64,000 nt of DNA, from assembly GCA_022340265.1 (NCBI GenBank), contig JAJDOH010000051.1, positions 1 to 64,000 on the forward strand. Direction: 5' to 3'. The notes under the pieces are model-generated. The model saw nothing but the letters and a program-made list of their open reading frames with translations, ran no database searches and was not told where the DNA came from. The stretch is from Deltaproteobacteria bacterium. Lineage in GTDB: Bacteria > Desulfobacterota > DSM-4660 > Desulfatiglandales > Desulfatiglandaceae. The position numbers and the translations under genes were made by a program. The first letter of the stretch is position 1. Every line of letters starts with the position of its first letter. This document shows, one piece after another, positions 31,748-41,024 of the stretch.

Positions 31748-34075
31748 TCAGGAATCGTGTTGACGGGAATTCTTCGAACCTTCCGCGGAACGGATATGCA
31801 GATCCAGCTGGGGAAAAGATATTTCAATACCGTTTTCCTTGAAAATGCGGTCGATGTGGTAGCGGACTTCAGAGTCGGCATACCGGTCGGCCCAGCCCTT
31901 GATCCATACTCTCAGCGAAAACACAAGGGTGCTGTCGCCGAAATCGAGGAACCTTACCCTTGATGGAGGACGATCCAGCACCTTGGGACTCTGTTTTGCG
32001 GCTTCAAGGAGCAGGTCCGTCACCTTTTGAACGTCGGAACCGTATGCCACACCGACTTTTATTTCCTGGCGGTAACGCCGGTCCGCGTGGCTCCAGTTAA
32101 TCATCTTCTGGGATATCAGGAGAGAATTGGGGACAAAAATAGTGGCCCCTGAAAATGCTCTTACCAGTGTGTTGCGAATGGTCACTTTCCGAACATACCC
32201 TTTTATGTTGTCGATCTCCAGCAGGTCTCCAGGCTGAATGCTTCTGCCGAACAGAAGAATCAGGCCTCCGAGGAAGTTGTTCACAATGTTTTGCAACCCG
32301 AAACCGAGTCCTACGGAAAGTCCGCCGGCAACAACGGCCAGGTTTCTCAAACCAAGCCCCAGAAAACCGAGTGTGCCCAGGGTGAACAGTGACCAGAGCA
32401 CATACGTGACGATGGTGTCCAGCGTCTGTATGGAGCCGGCGTCCAGATCGCGGCGGCGATCCGGCAGTTTGGACAAGGCCGAACGGGCCAGGGCAATGCT
32501 TGCGCGAATAACGAAAAGGAGCGCAAAAATACAGAGGACGCGGTAAATACTGAATGTGAAGCTTTCCCATCCCATCCGGTATCGGATGACTTCCAGAAAA
32601 AGCGGCCCACCCCCCACAAAAATGAACGTCCACGCAAAGCTTATCAGCAACAGGGTCAAGAGTATCAGCGGAAACCCGAGGCTTCGCACCTTTTTTGAAG
32701 AAGAATCAGGAGCCGTTGCCTTGATTTTTTGGTCGGGTCCCATTCTGCCCAGCGCGGTACTGAGCATTTCCGCCAGACGGATGTCCAGGAACAGCAGAAA
32801 CAACAGCATTCCCAGAAGAACCGACAGATACCCCCACCCGAGAAGCGCCATGAGGGCCAGGATCGGCGTGGCGGCAACCAGGATGAGTCTGGAAATATTT
32901 TCCCAGCCCTCTTTTCCCACTTTGGTGCGTGCATAGTACCAGCACAGGATCAGCAGCCAGATTGACCAAACCGGAATAAACGCCTGCTCCGGAAGGTGGA
33001 TGGATACCAGAAGGCCGCACACGGAAACCGCACCCCAGAGCGGCAGTAATCGACAGTGTTTTGTATCCTGATCGAGAAACAAAACGCGGTGTAGATTTCT
33101 GGAGAGGGAAAGGAGCCCGTAAACCAGAATCAACGTTACCAATGTAGAAAAAAAAGATGAAGGAAACAGTCCGGTTGAAAGAATCCCCAAAAGAGCGCCG
33201 ATGCTTATGGAAAAACTCATGAAAAAGGGAAAAAGACGAACGGTGGCAAGACGTTCATACCGTTTTTGAATCTTTTTCTTAAAACCGACCCACAGCCCCA
33301 TTAAGAGAAGGGAAAACAGAACGATTTTGGCGATGAACATCGTCCATCCCAGTCCTTTCAAATCGATCGGTTCCAGAAGGTAGACGCCGAAGCTTGACGT
33401 CCAATTTTTAAGAGCGGTCATACCCGCCAGCCAGGCCGACGCCGAAAAGAAGATGGGTGCCCTTTTTACCAGATGGGTCTTCAGAACACGGTTAGACTCA
33501 CGTTCGATCTGTGCCCGGTCCTTTTTCAATTCAATGGTAAACGATTGCGCGGCATCGAGTCCATGGGTCAGTTTCCGGTTGAGCGGTTGAAGCCTGTCCT
33601 CGAGATCCGCCAGGTCTTCGAGGTAGGATGAGACTTCTGTGTGAATTTGAGGTCCCACCTTTCCAATCAGATTTCCTTCCTGCCTGAATTTTTGGGACAG
33701 GTCCGCCAGATTCTCCATTTGCCGCGCGACGGACGCTTTTTCCTGTTTAAATGGTAGAATGAGTCTATCGGTCTCGCTTTCAAACCAATCCAGGACATCC
33801 AGAATATCACGCAATACAAGCGGGTTTCCGGATCTCAGATCAAAATAGAGCATAAGCCTTTCAAATCTGGATCTCAGAAGGTATAGGTGTTTTTGAAGAT
33901 CGGAGAGTCGATGGGGGAGCTTTGAAGCCAGTTGGTCGATGGATTTGGATGTCTCAATCAGTTCCCGGTGCTGGTGCTTTAAAAGCGCTTCCCAGCTGTC
34001 CGGCTCATCTCCAACCGTACCGCATGCAGGCAGAAGGAGAAAGAGCAACCCAAATATTAGACATTTTTCCAGCAA
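31748..34075 (-). CDS. MscS-family mechanosensitive channel with large N-terminal region
   Basis: Membrane protein of about 775 residues. The C-terminal MscS core has TM3 and the Gly/Ala hinge region GGLSVGLGFGLQNIVNNFLGGLILLFGRSIQPGD, followed by the beta domain (VRAFSGATIFVPNS). About eight further hydrophobic segments and a helical, coiled-coil-like periplasmic region precede it, as in MscK/YbiO-type channels. The open frame reaches back to 34288 inside cbiB. I place the start at TTG 34075, where the protein begins LLEKCLIFGLLFLLLPAC, a lipobox-like signal. It lies seven bases after cbiB and may be co-transcribed with it. Confidence 0.8.
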   Translation of the reverse strand: MLEKCLIFGLLFLLLPACGTVGDEPDSWEALLKHQHRELIETSKSIDQLASKLPHRLSDLQKHLYLLRSRFERLMLYFDLRSGNPLVLRDILDVLDWFESETDRLILPFKQEKASVARQMENLADLSQKFRQEGNLIGKVGPQIHTEVSSYLEDLADLEDRLQPLNRKLTHGLDAAQSFTIELKKDRAQIERESNRVLKTHLVKRAPIFFSASAWLAGMTALKNWTSSFGVYLLEPIDLKGLGWTMFIAKIVLFSLLLMGLWVGFKKKIQKRYERLATVRLFPFFMSFSISIGALLGILSTGLFPSSFFSTLVTLILVYGLLSLSRNLHRVLFLDQDTKHCRLLPLWGAVSVCGLLVSIHLPEQAFIPVWSIWLLILCWYYARTKVGKEGWENISRLILVAATPILALMALLGWGYLSVLLGMLLFLLFLDIRLAEMLSTALGRMGPDQKIKATAPDSSSKKVRSLGFPLILLTLLLISFAWTFIFVGGGPLFLEVIRYRMGWESFTFSIYRVLCIFALLFVIRASIALARSALSKLPDRRRDLDAGSIQTLDTIVTYVLWSLFTLGTLGFLGLGLRNLAVVAGGLSVGLGFGLQNIVNNFLGGLILLFGRSIQPGDLLEIDNIKGYVRKVTIRNTLVRAFSGATIFVPNSLLISQKMINWSHADRRYRQEIKVGVAYGSDVQKVTDLLLEAAKQSPKVLDRPPSRVRFLDFGDSTLVFSLRVWIKGWADRYADSEVRYHIDRIFKENGIEISFPQLDLHIRSAEGSKNSRQHDS

Positions 34076-34082
34076 TCTGATT

Positions 34083-35072
34083 TCAGGAAAACCATAACAG
34101 GAAAATGCCGGCAAATGCCATGGTGATCCAGGCGGCGGCAGAAAGCAGCCACATGGTCTTAACGATGTCAGACGGCCTCGCATCCGCAAAACCTTCTCCC
34201 AGCCAGGGTTTATCCTTTGTTTTGGTGCCGTAAGTTGTCGGGCCCCCAAGGCGTATGCCCAATGCCCCAGCCACGAAGCTTTCTCCATGGGCGGCGTTGG
34301 GAGAATCGTGCTTGAGGCGATCCCGCCATCCGATCTTTATGCCTTGAATGCCGCTATGTCCCGTGAGCAGAGCTCCTGGAAACAGAAAAAGAAAGGAGAG
34401 CCGTGCCGGAGCCAAATTCATGAGATCGTCCAGTTTTGCTCCCGCCCACCCAAGGGCTTCATACCGCTCATTTCTGTAACCTACCATGGAATCCATGGTG
34501 CTGACAACCTTGAACGTCAGCATCGCCCCAAGGGCTGAAAGAACGGGGTCTGAACCCAGTAGCCAACCCAGCAGACCACCGGCCAGATACCAGAAAAGGG
34601 GAGAAACAAAACCGTCAATAAAATTCTCGGCCAGGGTTTCCACCGCGGCCCGGCAGACCCCCTTTTCATCAAGTACCGATACGTCACGGCCCACCACCCG
34701 TGAAATAAAGTGTCTGGCAGCATCAAGATCCCCTGCCTCGAGGGCATCCACCACGGGATCCAGATGCGCTGTCAAATCCTTGAGTGCGAGACAGGAAAAA
34801 CAGAGATAGACGTGAAACAGAAACGCGAGAGGTCCATATAGGCTGTTGAGTATTCGGGAGAGCAGCAAAAAAACCGCAAGCGTTGCGGTGATAAGCGCCA
34901 AGGCGAGTGTGACGCCACCGGTGCGATTTGCAAGCCCCACTTTCCGCAACCAAGTTTCGCCCAGGGAAATGCCGTTCCCCATCAAACGAATGGGGTGGAG
35001 ACGGTATTCGGGATCACCCAAAAAAACATCCAGCAGAAACCCTGTCCAGAGTATGATGATGCATTCGGTCAT
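34083..35072 (-). CDS. cbiB: Adenosylcobinamide-phosphate synthase
   Basis: Membrane enzyme of cobalamin synthesis (CbiB/CobD) that attaches aminopropanol (phosphate) to adenosylcobyric acid, 329 residues. Family landmarks are FLLDVFLGDPEYRLHPIRLMG at the N-terminus, AVETLAENFIDGFVSPLFWYLAGG, MDSMVGYRNERYEALGWAGAKLDD and the late SPNAAHGESFVAGALGIRLGG. I choose ATG 35072, with GAGGG about nine bases upstream; TTG 35081 is the alternative. It follows cobS by 12 bases. Confidence 0.92.
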   Translation of the reverse strand: MTECIIILWTGFLLDVFLGDPEYRLHPIRLMGNGISLGETWLRKVGLANRTGGVTLALALITATLAVFLLLSRILNSLYGPLAFLFHVYLCFSCLALKDLTAHLDPVVDALEAGDLDAARHFISRVVGRDVSVLDEKGVCRAAVETLAENFIDGFVSPLFWYLAGGLLGWLLGSDPVLSALGAMLTFKVVSTMDSMVGYRNERYEALGWAGAKLDDLMNLAPARLSFLFLFPGALLTGHSGIQGIKIGWRDRLKHDSPNAAHGESFVAGALGIRLGGPTTYGTKTKDKPWLGEGFADARPSDIVKTMWLLSAAAWITMAFAGIFLLWFS

Positions 35073-35084
35073 ATCAGTCAACCC

Positions 35085-35855
35085 TCAGCGCAGCCAGAAC
35101 CAGCCGGTTACATTCGTAAGCCCCTCTCCCCAGGCGGCGCAAACCGACAGGAGCAAAAGGTTTATCATCTCATTGGCCGTTCCCAGCAGATCTCCTGTGA
35201 TGCCACCGAACTGTTTGTGACAGTATCTTTTGTAAAGTGCCGTGAAACCCCAGCCGAGAAAGAAAAGACCCACGCCGACAGGACCGTAAAACAGGCACAC
35301 GATCAGGCAGACACAGTGGGAAAAAAACCAGTGCTCTTTGGAAGCATCGGCAACAAATGGGCCGGCCATTCCTTCACCCGAGCGGGCGTAGGGAAGGGAG
35401 GTCGTGAGCCCCACCAACATGTCTCTGGAAATGGCACTGACCATGGGTATCCAGATGAGGGATCCTGAGGATATGAGTCTTGAAAAAATCGCCGCATGAA
35501 GCAGGACATCCAATATCAAGGCCAGGGATCCAAAGGCCCCTACGGATACGTCTTTCATGATGGCAAGGCGTTTTTGCCGGCCAAATCCACCAATGGAATC
35601 GGCCCAATCGGCCAGTCCGTCCATATGGAGGCCTCGAGTGAGACCTACTTCCAGGGCAACCATCAAAACCGCACCGCCCAGGGGCCATGGTGAAGGGAGC
35701 AGCCATTGCCACAGGGAGCCGAACAAAAAAAGAAAAAATCCCACCAAAAACCCGGTTCCCACAAACCAGTAAAGGCTGTCCGCGAGGGTTTCGTTTTCGC
35801 CACCTCTGATGGGGAGGATGGTCAGGGTACGAATGGCTGGTCGAAGTCCTTTCAT
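35085..35855 (-). CDS. cobS: Adenosylcobinamide-GDP ribazoletransferase (cobalamin synthase)
   Basis: Integral-membrane enzyme, 256 residues, joining adenosylcobinamide-GDP and alpha-ribazole to make cobalamin (phosphate). It starts MKGLRPAIRTLTILPI at ATG 35855, with AGAAAGGATC upstream. LTRGLHMDGLADWADSIGGFG is the typical Asp-rich active-site stretch, and the C-terminus has HKQFGGITGDLLGTANEM. It is first in a cobS-cbiB(-mscS) transcript. No other cob genes are in the window. Cobalamin is relevant locally because the window encodes a radical SAM protein with a possible B12-binding domain. Confidence 0.92.
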   Translation of the reverse strand: MKGLRPAIRTLTILPIRGGENETLADSLYWFVGTGFLVGFFLFLFGSLWQWLLPSPWPLGGAVLMVALEVGLTRGLHMDGLADWADSIGGFGRQKRLAIMKDVSVGAFGSLALILDVLLHAAIFSRLISSGSLIWIPMVSAISRDMLVGLTTSLPYARSGEGMAGPFVADASKEHWFFSHCVCLIVCLFYGPVGVGLFFLGWGFTALYKRYCHKQFGGITGDLLGTANEMINLLLLSVCAAWGEGLTNVTGWFWLR

Positions 35856-36140
35856 GAACCGATCCTTTCTTGAACATATTGAAATTGCGACGCCGATTAA
35901 AACACCGTCACCATGATGAAGCCATGTAAATGCCCATTCATATGCTAGATCCTGCTTGGGAATCAACCACTGATTCGGCTTTGGTGCACAAATAATTTCT
36001 TGTTTGCTTCTTTTTGAAAGCGCAAGGTCGATTTGTGCGTGAGCTTTCTTTGCGGGACTTGACCTTTCACCCCCATCACGGTATCAATTCTGATAGTTTC
36101 GTAGGCAGGCCTTGCGAAAAAATTTCGAAGGGGAATGGGT

Positions 36141-37712
36141 ATGGCATATCAAAATTCAATGGCAAAGAACCGGCTTAAGAAGTCTTCTAAAAGTGAAAGA
36201 TTCCTACCGAAAAGCCATGATAGGAACGCCATCAACTGGGATCAGCTCATTTTGGGCATGAAGAAGACCACCAAGGAATTTGTGGAAAATGTCCTCGGAA
36301 ACATCATCGAGTCCATCGTGATCACGAATCTGGATGGCTATCTGGTCTTTTTCAACACGTATTCAGAGGAGATGTTTGAATTCAAGGACCGGGAAGTGCT
36401 GAACCGGCACATTGTCATACTGGGCGCAAAGACCCCTGATGTGCTTCAACACATCCGCAAAGGCGAAACCTTTGACGGTGAGATCACGCTGAAGACCCGT
36501 TCCGGCCGTTACTTTCCCGCTCATGTGCGGTGTGTCCCCCTGCGGGATGAACAGGAAAGGCCCATCGCTATGGTTGGTGTAGCAAGGGACCTGACCAAAG
36601 AAAAGGAAAAGCAGCGCATCGATTATGAAATGAAGCGTCTTGAAACGTTTAACGAAAACCTGATTGACTCCCTTAACGACGGAATACAGATAATAGATTT
36701 CACGGGGCATATGGTATTCGTGAACAAGCGTTTGGCCAATCTTCTGGAATATGAGCCGGAAGAAATTCTGGGGAAACACTACACCAGGGTTGTGACCACC
36801 GAAGACCGCCTCCTGTTTCAAAAACTCATTGATTCACGGGCCGCTTCCCTGGGAAAAGCCACGTTCGAAACCAGTTTTATCTCCAAATCCGGCCGGAAGA
36901 TCCCGTTCTGCGTGGGCAGTTCGCCTCTCAAGGGGGGGGGTGTATCGGGCATTGTAAATGCGGTAACGGATATCTCCGAAATTCAAAAACTGAAGGAAGA
37001 GCTTTTTCAGTCTGAAAAGATGTCTCTCATCGGCACCCTGGCCGGTGAGGTGGCTCATGAAATCAATAATCCTTTAGGGGGTCTGATTATTTCAGTGCAA
37101 ATGCTTTTAGAGGATATCGAAAAAGGGGAACTGGACCTCAAAATGGCGCTGGAAGAACTCCGGGGAATTGAGAATGACGCCCGACGTTGCAGGGAAATTA
37201 CCCGGAAACTACTTGATTTTTCTCGTCGCATGCCGGAAGAACGAAAATCTCTGGATATCACAAAGGTTATTGAAGATGCCCTTATTCTTATTCAGCGTCA
37301 AGCGGAAATTGAGAATATTTCCTTTGTTAAAAAATACGTTGAAAACCTGCCACCGGTCTGGGGAAATTCAAACAGTCTGCAACAGGTTATCATCAACCTG
37401 GTCAAAAATGCCTGTGATGCCATGCATGGAGGGGGGCAAATCACCATTTCCACCCAGAATTCAAATGTGGGAGAACCGGAACCGTGGGTACGTATTTCCA
37501 TTGCAGATACCGGACCCGGAATCCCCCATGATCTTTTGGACAGACTCTTTGATCCCTTTTTCACCACCAAAGAGAGCGGCAGGGGGACGGGTTTGGGTCT
37601 GGTGGTCAGCAAACGGATTGTCGAGGCGCAAGGGGGACGGCTCACTTGTGAGAACCTTGACGGGCGAAGCGGCGCTGTTTTTTACATTCTGCTCCCCGCT
37701 TTAAAGGTCTAA
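36141..37712 (+). CDS. NtrB-type PAS sensor histidine kinase
   Basis: Cytoplasmic kinase of 523 residues with no transmembrane segment. Two PAS domains (about 50-155 and 168-280) precede the HisKA domain with phosphoacceptor His306 (GEVAHEINNPLGG) and an HATPase domain with N, G1 (DTGPGIP), F (FDPFFTTK) and G2 (GTGLGLVV) boxes. I start it at ATG 36141, seven bases from AAGGGG; ATG 36135 is too close to that site. It precedes an NtrC-family regulator by 17 bases. The pair, followed by a sigma-54-controlled aromatic-acid operon, suggests that it senses an aromatic or redox cue through its PAS domains. Confidence 0.9.
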   Translation: MAYQNSMAKNRLKKSSKSERFLPKSHDRNAINWDQLILGMKKTTKEFVENVLGNIIESIVITNLDGYLVFFNTYSEEMFEFKDREVLNRHIVILGAKTPDVLQHIRKGETFDGEITLKTRSGRYFPAHVRCVPLRDEQERPIAMVGVARDLTKEKEKQRIDYEMKRLETFNENLIDSLNDGIQIIDFTGHMVFVNKRLANLLEYEPEEILGKHYTRVVTTEDRLLFQKLIDSRAASLGKATFETSFISKSGRKIPFCVGSSPLKGGGVSGIVNAVTDISEIQKLKEELFQSEKMSLIGTLAGEVAHEINNPLGGLIISVQMLLEDIEKGELDLKMALEELRGIENDARRCREITRKLLDFSRRMPEERKSLDITKVIEDALILIQRQAEIENISFVKKYVENLPPVWGNSNSLQQVIINLVKNACDAMHGGGQITISTQNSNVGEPEPWVRISIADTGPGIPHDLLDRLFDPFFTTKESGRGTGLGLVVSKRIVEAQGGRLTCENLDGRSGAVFYILLPALKV

Positions 37713-37729
37713 GTAGATGGTGAACGCCC

Positions 37730-39151
37730 ATGACAAATAATTTTCGGATTCTGGTGGTGGATGATGAAGATTCCATCCGCAAACGTTGTGTTCGCCTCTT
37801 GTCCAGGCAGGGCTATCACGTCATCGGCGCATCCAGCAGCCTTGCCGCATTGGATCTTGTACAAAAAGAGGGCGAATGGTTCGATCTGTTGCTCGTGGAC
37901 ATCCGGATGCCGGGAATGGACGGCATTCATTTAATGGAAAAGGTGAAGGCGCAGCGGCAATCCATCCAGGTCATAATCATGACCGGCCATGCCACCGTGG
38001 AAACCGCGGTAAAGGCCATGAAAAAGGGCGCCTATGACTATCTTTCCAAGCCCTTCGAAATGGAGGAACTGTTGCACCTGGTAAAAAAGGTTGTTGAGAT
38101 AAGGTCTTTGCAGCAGGAGATAAAAGAACTCAGAAGTCAGCTGAAAGATAGTCGGGAACCCCCTTTTATATTTGGAAATTCCGAAGCCATGAACCGGGTC
38201 ATGCGGTTCATCGAAAAAGTGGCCCCCGTCGATTGCAATATATTGATCCAGGGTGAAAGTGGCACCGGTAAGGGTCTGGCGGCCAAAGCCATTCATGCCC
38301 GGAGCAGGCGGGAAGATGGACCGTTCGTGATTGCGGACTGCGCGGCGCTGTCCGGAACCATACTGGAAAGCGAGCTTTTCGGGCATGTCAAGGGGGCTTT
38401 TACCGGCGCCCATGTGGATCGTGAGGGTTATTTCCAAAAGGCCGACAAAGGCACCCTGCTTCTGGATGAAATCAGTGAAGTACCACTTGACCTTCAGGGG
38501 AAGCTGCTGCGGGCTGTGCAAGAACAGGCCGTTGTCAAAGTGGGGTCCGCAGAACCATTGCGTATAAACGCACGGATTATTGCCGCGACCAACCGCAATC
38601 TGGAAAATCTGGTGGCACAGGGAAAATTCAGGGAAGATCTCTTCTATCGGTTAAACGTGGTCACATTGACCATGCCGGCATTGAGGGACCGACGGGAGGA
38701 CATCCCATTGTTGGCAAGGCACTTCCTGAAGTGGTATACGGCCCGGCTCAACCTTGACCGAGTCACTCTTCCCGACGAAATTGTAGCGGCAGTGAGCATC
38801 CATGATTGGCCGGGCAATGTCCGTGAACTGGAAAATGCCATACAGCGGGCGGTTGTCATGGCGGAAAATGGTGTCATATCCCTTAAGGATCTATTTCCAT
38901 CCCTCCTGAGAAAAGATTCGGCCCCATGCAACCCTTCCGATCCCCTTCATGGGAAAAAGAGTTTTCAAGACATGAGACGGGAAGTCGTAAGCAATTTCAC
39001 CCGGCAATATCTGACACGCACACTTACCGACCACAATGGCAATATTACGCAAACGGCCAAAGCCATGGGGATGCGCCGCACATCACTTCAAAGACTCATC
39101 CGCCAAAGCGGCCTCAATAGCCGAGCGTTAAAGGGCCTCGGTAATGAATGA
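37730..39151 (+). CDS. Sigma-54-dependent NtrC-family response regulator
   Basis: A 473-residue enhancer-binding protein. The receiver domain has Asp11/Asp12 and the phospho-acceptor Asp57 (LLVDIRMPG). The AAA+ domain has Walker A GESGTGKG (175-182), the sigma-54 contact GAFTGA (222-227), and Walker B LLLDEIS. The C-terminal Fis-type helix-turn-helix is at about 440-465 (ITQTAKAMGMRRTSLQRLIRQ). It is the partner of the upstream kinase. A -24/-12 promoter lies about 800 bases downstream before hcrB, beyond an IS remnant, so hcrBCA-paaK-livKHMGF is the likely target. Confidence 0.93.
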   Translation: MTNNFRILVVDDEDSIRKRCVRLLSRQGYHVIGASSSLAALDLVQKEGEWFDLLLVDIRMPGMDGIHLMEKVKAQRQSIQVIIMTGHATVETAVKAMKKGAYDYLSKPFEMEELLHLVKKVVEIRSLQQEIKELRSQLKDSREPPFIFGNSEAMNRVMRFIEKVAPVDCNILIQGESGTGKGLAAKAIHARSRREDGPFVIADCAALSGTILESELFGHVKGAFTGAHVDREGYFQKADKGTLLLDEISEVPLDLQGKLLRAVQEQAVVKVGSAEPLRINARIIAATNRNLENLVAQGKFREDLFYRLNVVTLTMPALRDRREDIPLLARHFLKWYTARLNLDRVTLPDEIVAAVSIHDWPGNVRELENAIQRAVVMAENGVISLKDLFPSLLRKDSAPCNPSDPLHGKKSFQDMRREVVSNFTRQYLTRTLTDHNGNITQTAKAMGMRRTSLQRLIRQSGLNSRALKGLGNE

Positions 39152-39169
39152 TTGCTCAGAATTGTAGAG

Positions 39170-39660
39170 AATTGTGCCGAATTTTGGTTCGCAGGTTTTA
39201 TATAAGATCTCGTCCAAAACAAGCTCAAGCTGTGTTACATCATGCCGATTTGCTCCGGTCACGACGAGCGACAACGGGACACCACGGCCGTCCACCAAAA
39301 GGTGTCGCTTGGTTCCTTTTTTTCCCCTGTCGGTCGGATTCCGACCAACCGCCTCTTGTGCCAGGGGAGCCTTCACCATGGCTCCATCTATGCTTTGCCA
39401 TTTCCAGGCGATACCCGCCATTTCATCATATTCGGCAAGGCCACGCCGTCACAGGGTAACGAAAAATCCAGCATGCATCCATTGCATAAAATGGGCGTGT
39501 ATTGCACTTGGGCTTCCAAATCGCTCCTTGGGCAACGCCTTCCATTGGCAACCGGTTCGCAGCACGTACATGATGGCCTCGAAAACCTGACGCTCGCTTC
39601 CGGCCTCCACCAGCCTTGCGCTCGTATGTCTTACTTAGGTTCACGTTGTGGCTATGGAAT
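39170..39660 (-). pseudogene. Degraded IS5-family transposase remnant
   Basis: Reading the minus strand across frames recovers a typical IS5-group transposase: SERQVFEAIMYVLRTGCQW, KALPKERFGSPSAIHAHF, then a TGA in place of a Trp codon (near 39447), then RRGLAEYDEMAGIAWKWQSI and DGAMVKAPLAQEAVG, and RGKKGTKRHLLVDGRGVP. A frameshift near 39590 separates the N-terminal part, and similarity ends abruptly near 39195, so the 3' end is lost. It is therefore dead: at least one nonsense codon, one frameshift and a truncation. It separates the NtrC-type regulator gene from the promoter of the hcr operon. Confidence 0.8.
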
Positions 39661-39863
39661 GAGGGGTTCAACTCTCTCCCAGAAAGCAGCAGAATGCGTT
39701 CAATCAAGACGCCTCCATGTACAACCGGTCTTGAGCTCCCCGTTTTTTCTCTTGTTATCCAATTCCCCGGAATTTTGCCGGAAAATCGGACCAAGAGAAA
39801 ACTGGAGGCGTCATTCTTTCTTGCGGAAGTTATAACAAACCGAGTCCTAAAAAGAGGCACCGG

Positions 39864-39882
39864 TGTCTCCCATAAGGAGACA
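39864..39882. promoter_or_regulatory. Inverted repeat, candidate enhancer site for the NtrC-type regulator
   Basis: TGTCTCC (39864-39870) and GGAGACA (39876-39882) are perfect complements around CATAA. The centre is about 84 bases upstream of the -24 element of the hcrB promoter, a usual distance for sigma-54 enhancer-binding sites. It could also be an end sequence of the adjacent IS remnant. Confidence 0.4.
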
Positions 39883-39955
39883 TCCGGCACCGCTGCAAGA
39901 TGCCTAACGGTCTAAAAACCTTTGTTTTAGGCCGATGTTCGGATCTATATATTTC

Positions 39956-39971
39956 CGGCATAATACTTGCT
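39956..39971 (+). promoter_or_regulatory. Sigma-54 (-24/-12) promoter of the hcrBCA operon
   Basis: CGGCATAATACTTGCT matches TGGCAYRNNNNTTGCW at all positions but the first, with GG (39957-39958) and GC (39969-39970) ten bases apart. The start would be near 39982, about 36 bases before the hcrB ATG. A sigma-54 activator gene lies immediately upstream, which makes this the clearest regulatory assignment in the window. Confidence 0.75.
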
Positions 39972-40017
39972 CTGTTTTTCAGGGTTGAAGAATATCATCG
40001 CATGTAGAGGAAAAACC

Positions 40018-41022
40018 ATGTATCTGCCAAAGTTTTTCATTGAAAGACCCGAATCATCCGAAGAAGCGGCCACTCTGCTAAAGGTTCAGGGCGGGAGTCA
40101 CCTGATGGCGGGAGGGACGGAGCTGTTCCCCCGCATGAAATACGGCCTTTGTTCTCCCGAGATCATTGTGAGCCTCAAAGGTTCAAAGGTCTTAGAACCT
40201 CGGATCACAGCAGGCGGCACTCTGATGCTGGATCCGAAAATGTCGCTTACAGCCGTCACCACGTCTCCGGAAATTCATGAAAAGGTACCACTACTGACAA
40301 TGGCGGCGGGCAGAGTGGCCACCCGGGAAATCAGGAATATGGGAACCCTGGGAGGGAATCTCTGTCAGGAAACCCGGTGCCTCTATTTTAATCAGAAACA
40401 TACCTTTCAATTCAGAGAGCCGTGTTTCAAACGAGGGGGGGGAATATGCTATTTCATCCCCAAAGGAAACAAATGTTGGGCGGTCTTCATGTCGGATCTG
40501 GCACCAGCTCTTTTCTGTCTCGACGCAAGCGCCAGTATTGTGGAAAGCGGTGGGGTACGGCAAATTGAAATCGATGAACTCTACACCCATGACCCTCTCA
40601 AGCCCATCTCACTGAATCAGGACGAAATCATTACAAAGATCATGATTCCGAACAAGGAGGGTCCATCCGGCAGCGGTTTTGCCAAATTCACCATGCGGGG
40701 GGGCATCGAATTTGCCGGGGTGAATGTGGCGGTGAACCTGGCAGCTGAAGATGATCTGACCACCTGCAAAAAGGCAAGAATCACTGTTGGGGCGGTTTCC
40801 GAGGGTCCCCAGCGGGCGTTGGAAGTGGAGGTATTTTTGGAGGGCAAAAACCTGTCCGATGATGTCCTAAACACGGCTTCACAGAAAATTTCCCAAAGCT
40901 TGAAAATTGTCCCTCATCACGGATATTCAAAAGGGTACCTGGCAGAGTGCCTCAAAATCCAGACCAAAACCGCGCTTACTGATGCCAGAAAAGCCATCAT
41001 CGGCACAACGGGGGAGAAATAA
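40018..41022 (+). CDS. hcrB: 4-Hydroxybenzoyl-CoA reductase-type FAD/[4Fe-4S] beta subunit
   Basis: FAD-binding subunit (334 residues) of a xanthine-oxidase-family reductase, from ATG 40018 behind GAGG. FAD loops are MAGGTELFPRMKYG (30-43) and MGTLGGNLCQETRC. The insertion with Cys121, Cys136, Cys144 and Cys153 is the diagnostic extra [4Fe-4S] cluster of 4-hydroxybenzoyl-CoA reductase (family positions about 122, 138, 146, 155), absent from ordinary CoxM/XdhB proteins. That cluster lets the enzyme run reductively from low-potential ferredoxin. It is first in a sigma-54-controlled operon. Confidence 0.9.
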   Translation: MYLPKFFIERPESSEEAATLLKVQGGSHLMAGGTELFPRMKYGLCSPEIIVSLKGSKVLEPRITAGGTLMLDPKMSLTAVTTSPEIHEKVPLLTMAAGRVATREIRNMGTLGGNLCQETRCLYFNQKHTFQFREPCFKRGGGICYFIPKGNKCWAVFMSDLAPALFCLDASASIVESGGVRQIEIDELYTHDPLKPISLNQDEIITKIMIPNKEGPSGSGFAKFTMRGGIEFAGVNVAVNLAAEDDLTTCKKARITVGAVSEGPQRALEVEVFLEGKNLSDDVLNTASQKISQSLKIVPHHGYSKGYLAECLKIQTKTALTDARKAIIGTTGEK

Positions 41023-41024
41023 TA

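Noticed and set aside
34076-34288. N-terminal extension of the MscS gene into cbiB
   Set aside because: The extra sequence is out-of-frame cbiB, without signal or family similarity; a signal-like start lies at 34075.
39426-39890. 155-codon minus-strand ORF as a real gene
   Set aside because: It mixes frames of a degraded IS5-family transposase; the transposase reading is recovered only by shifting frame.
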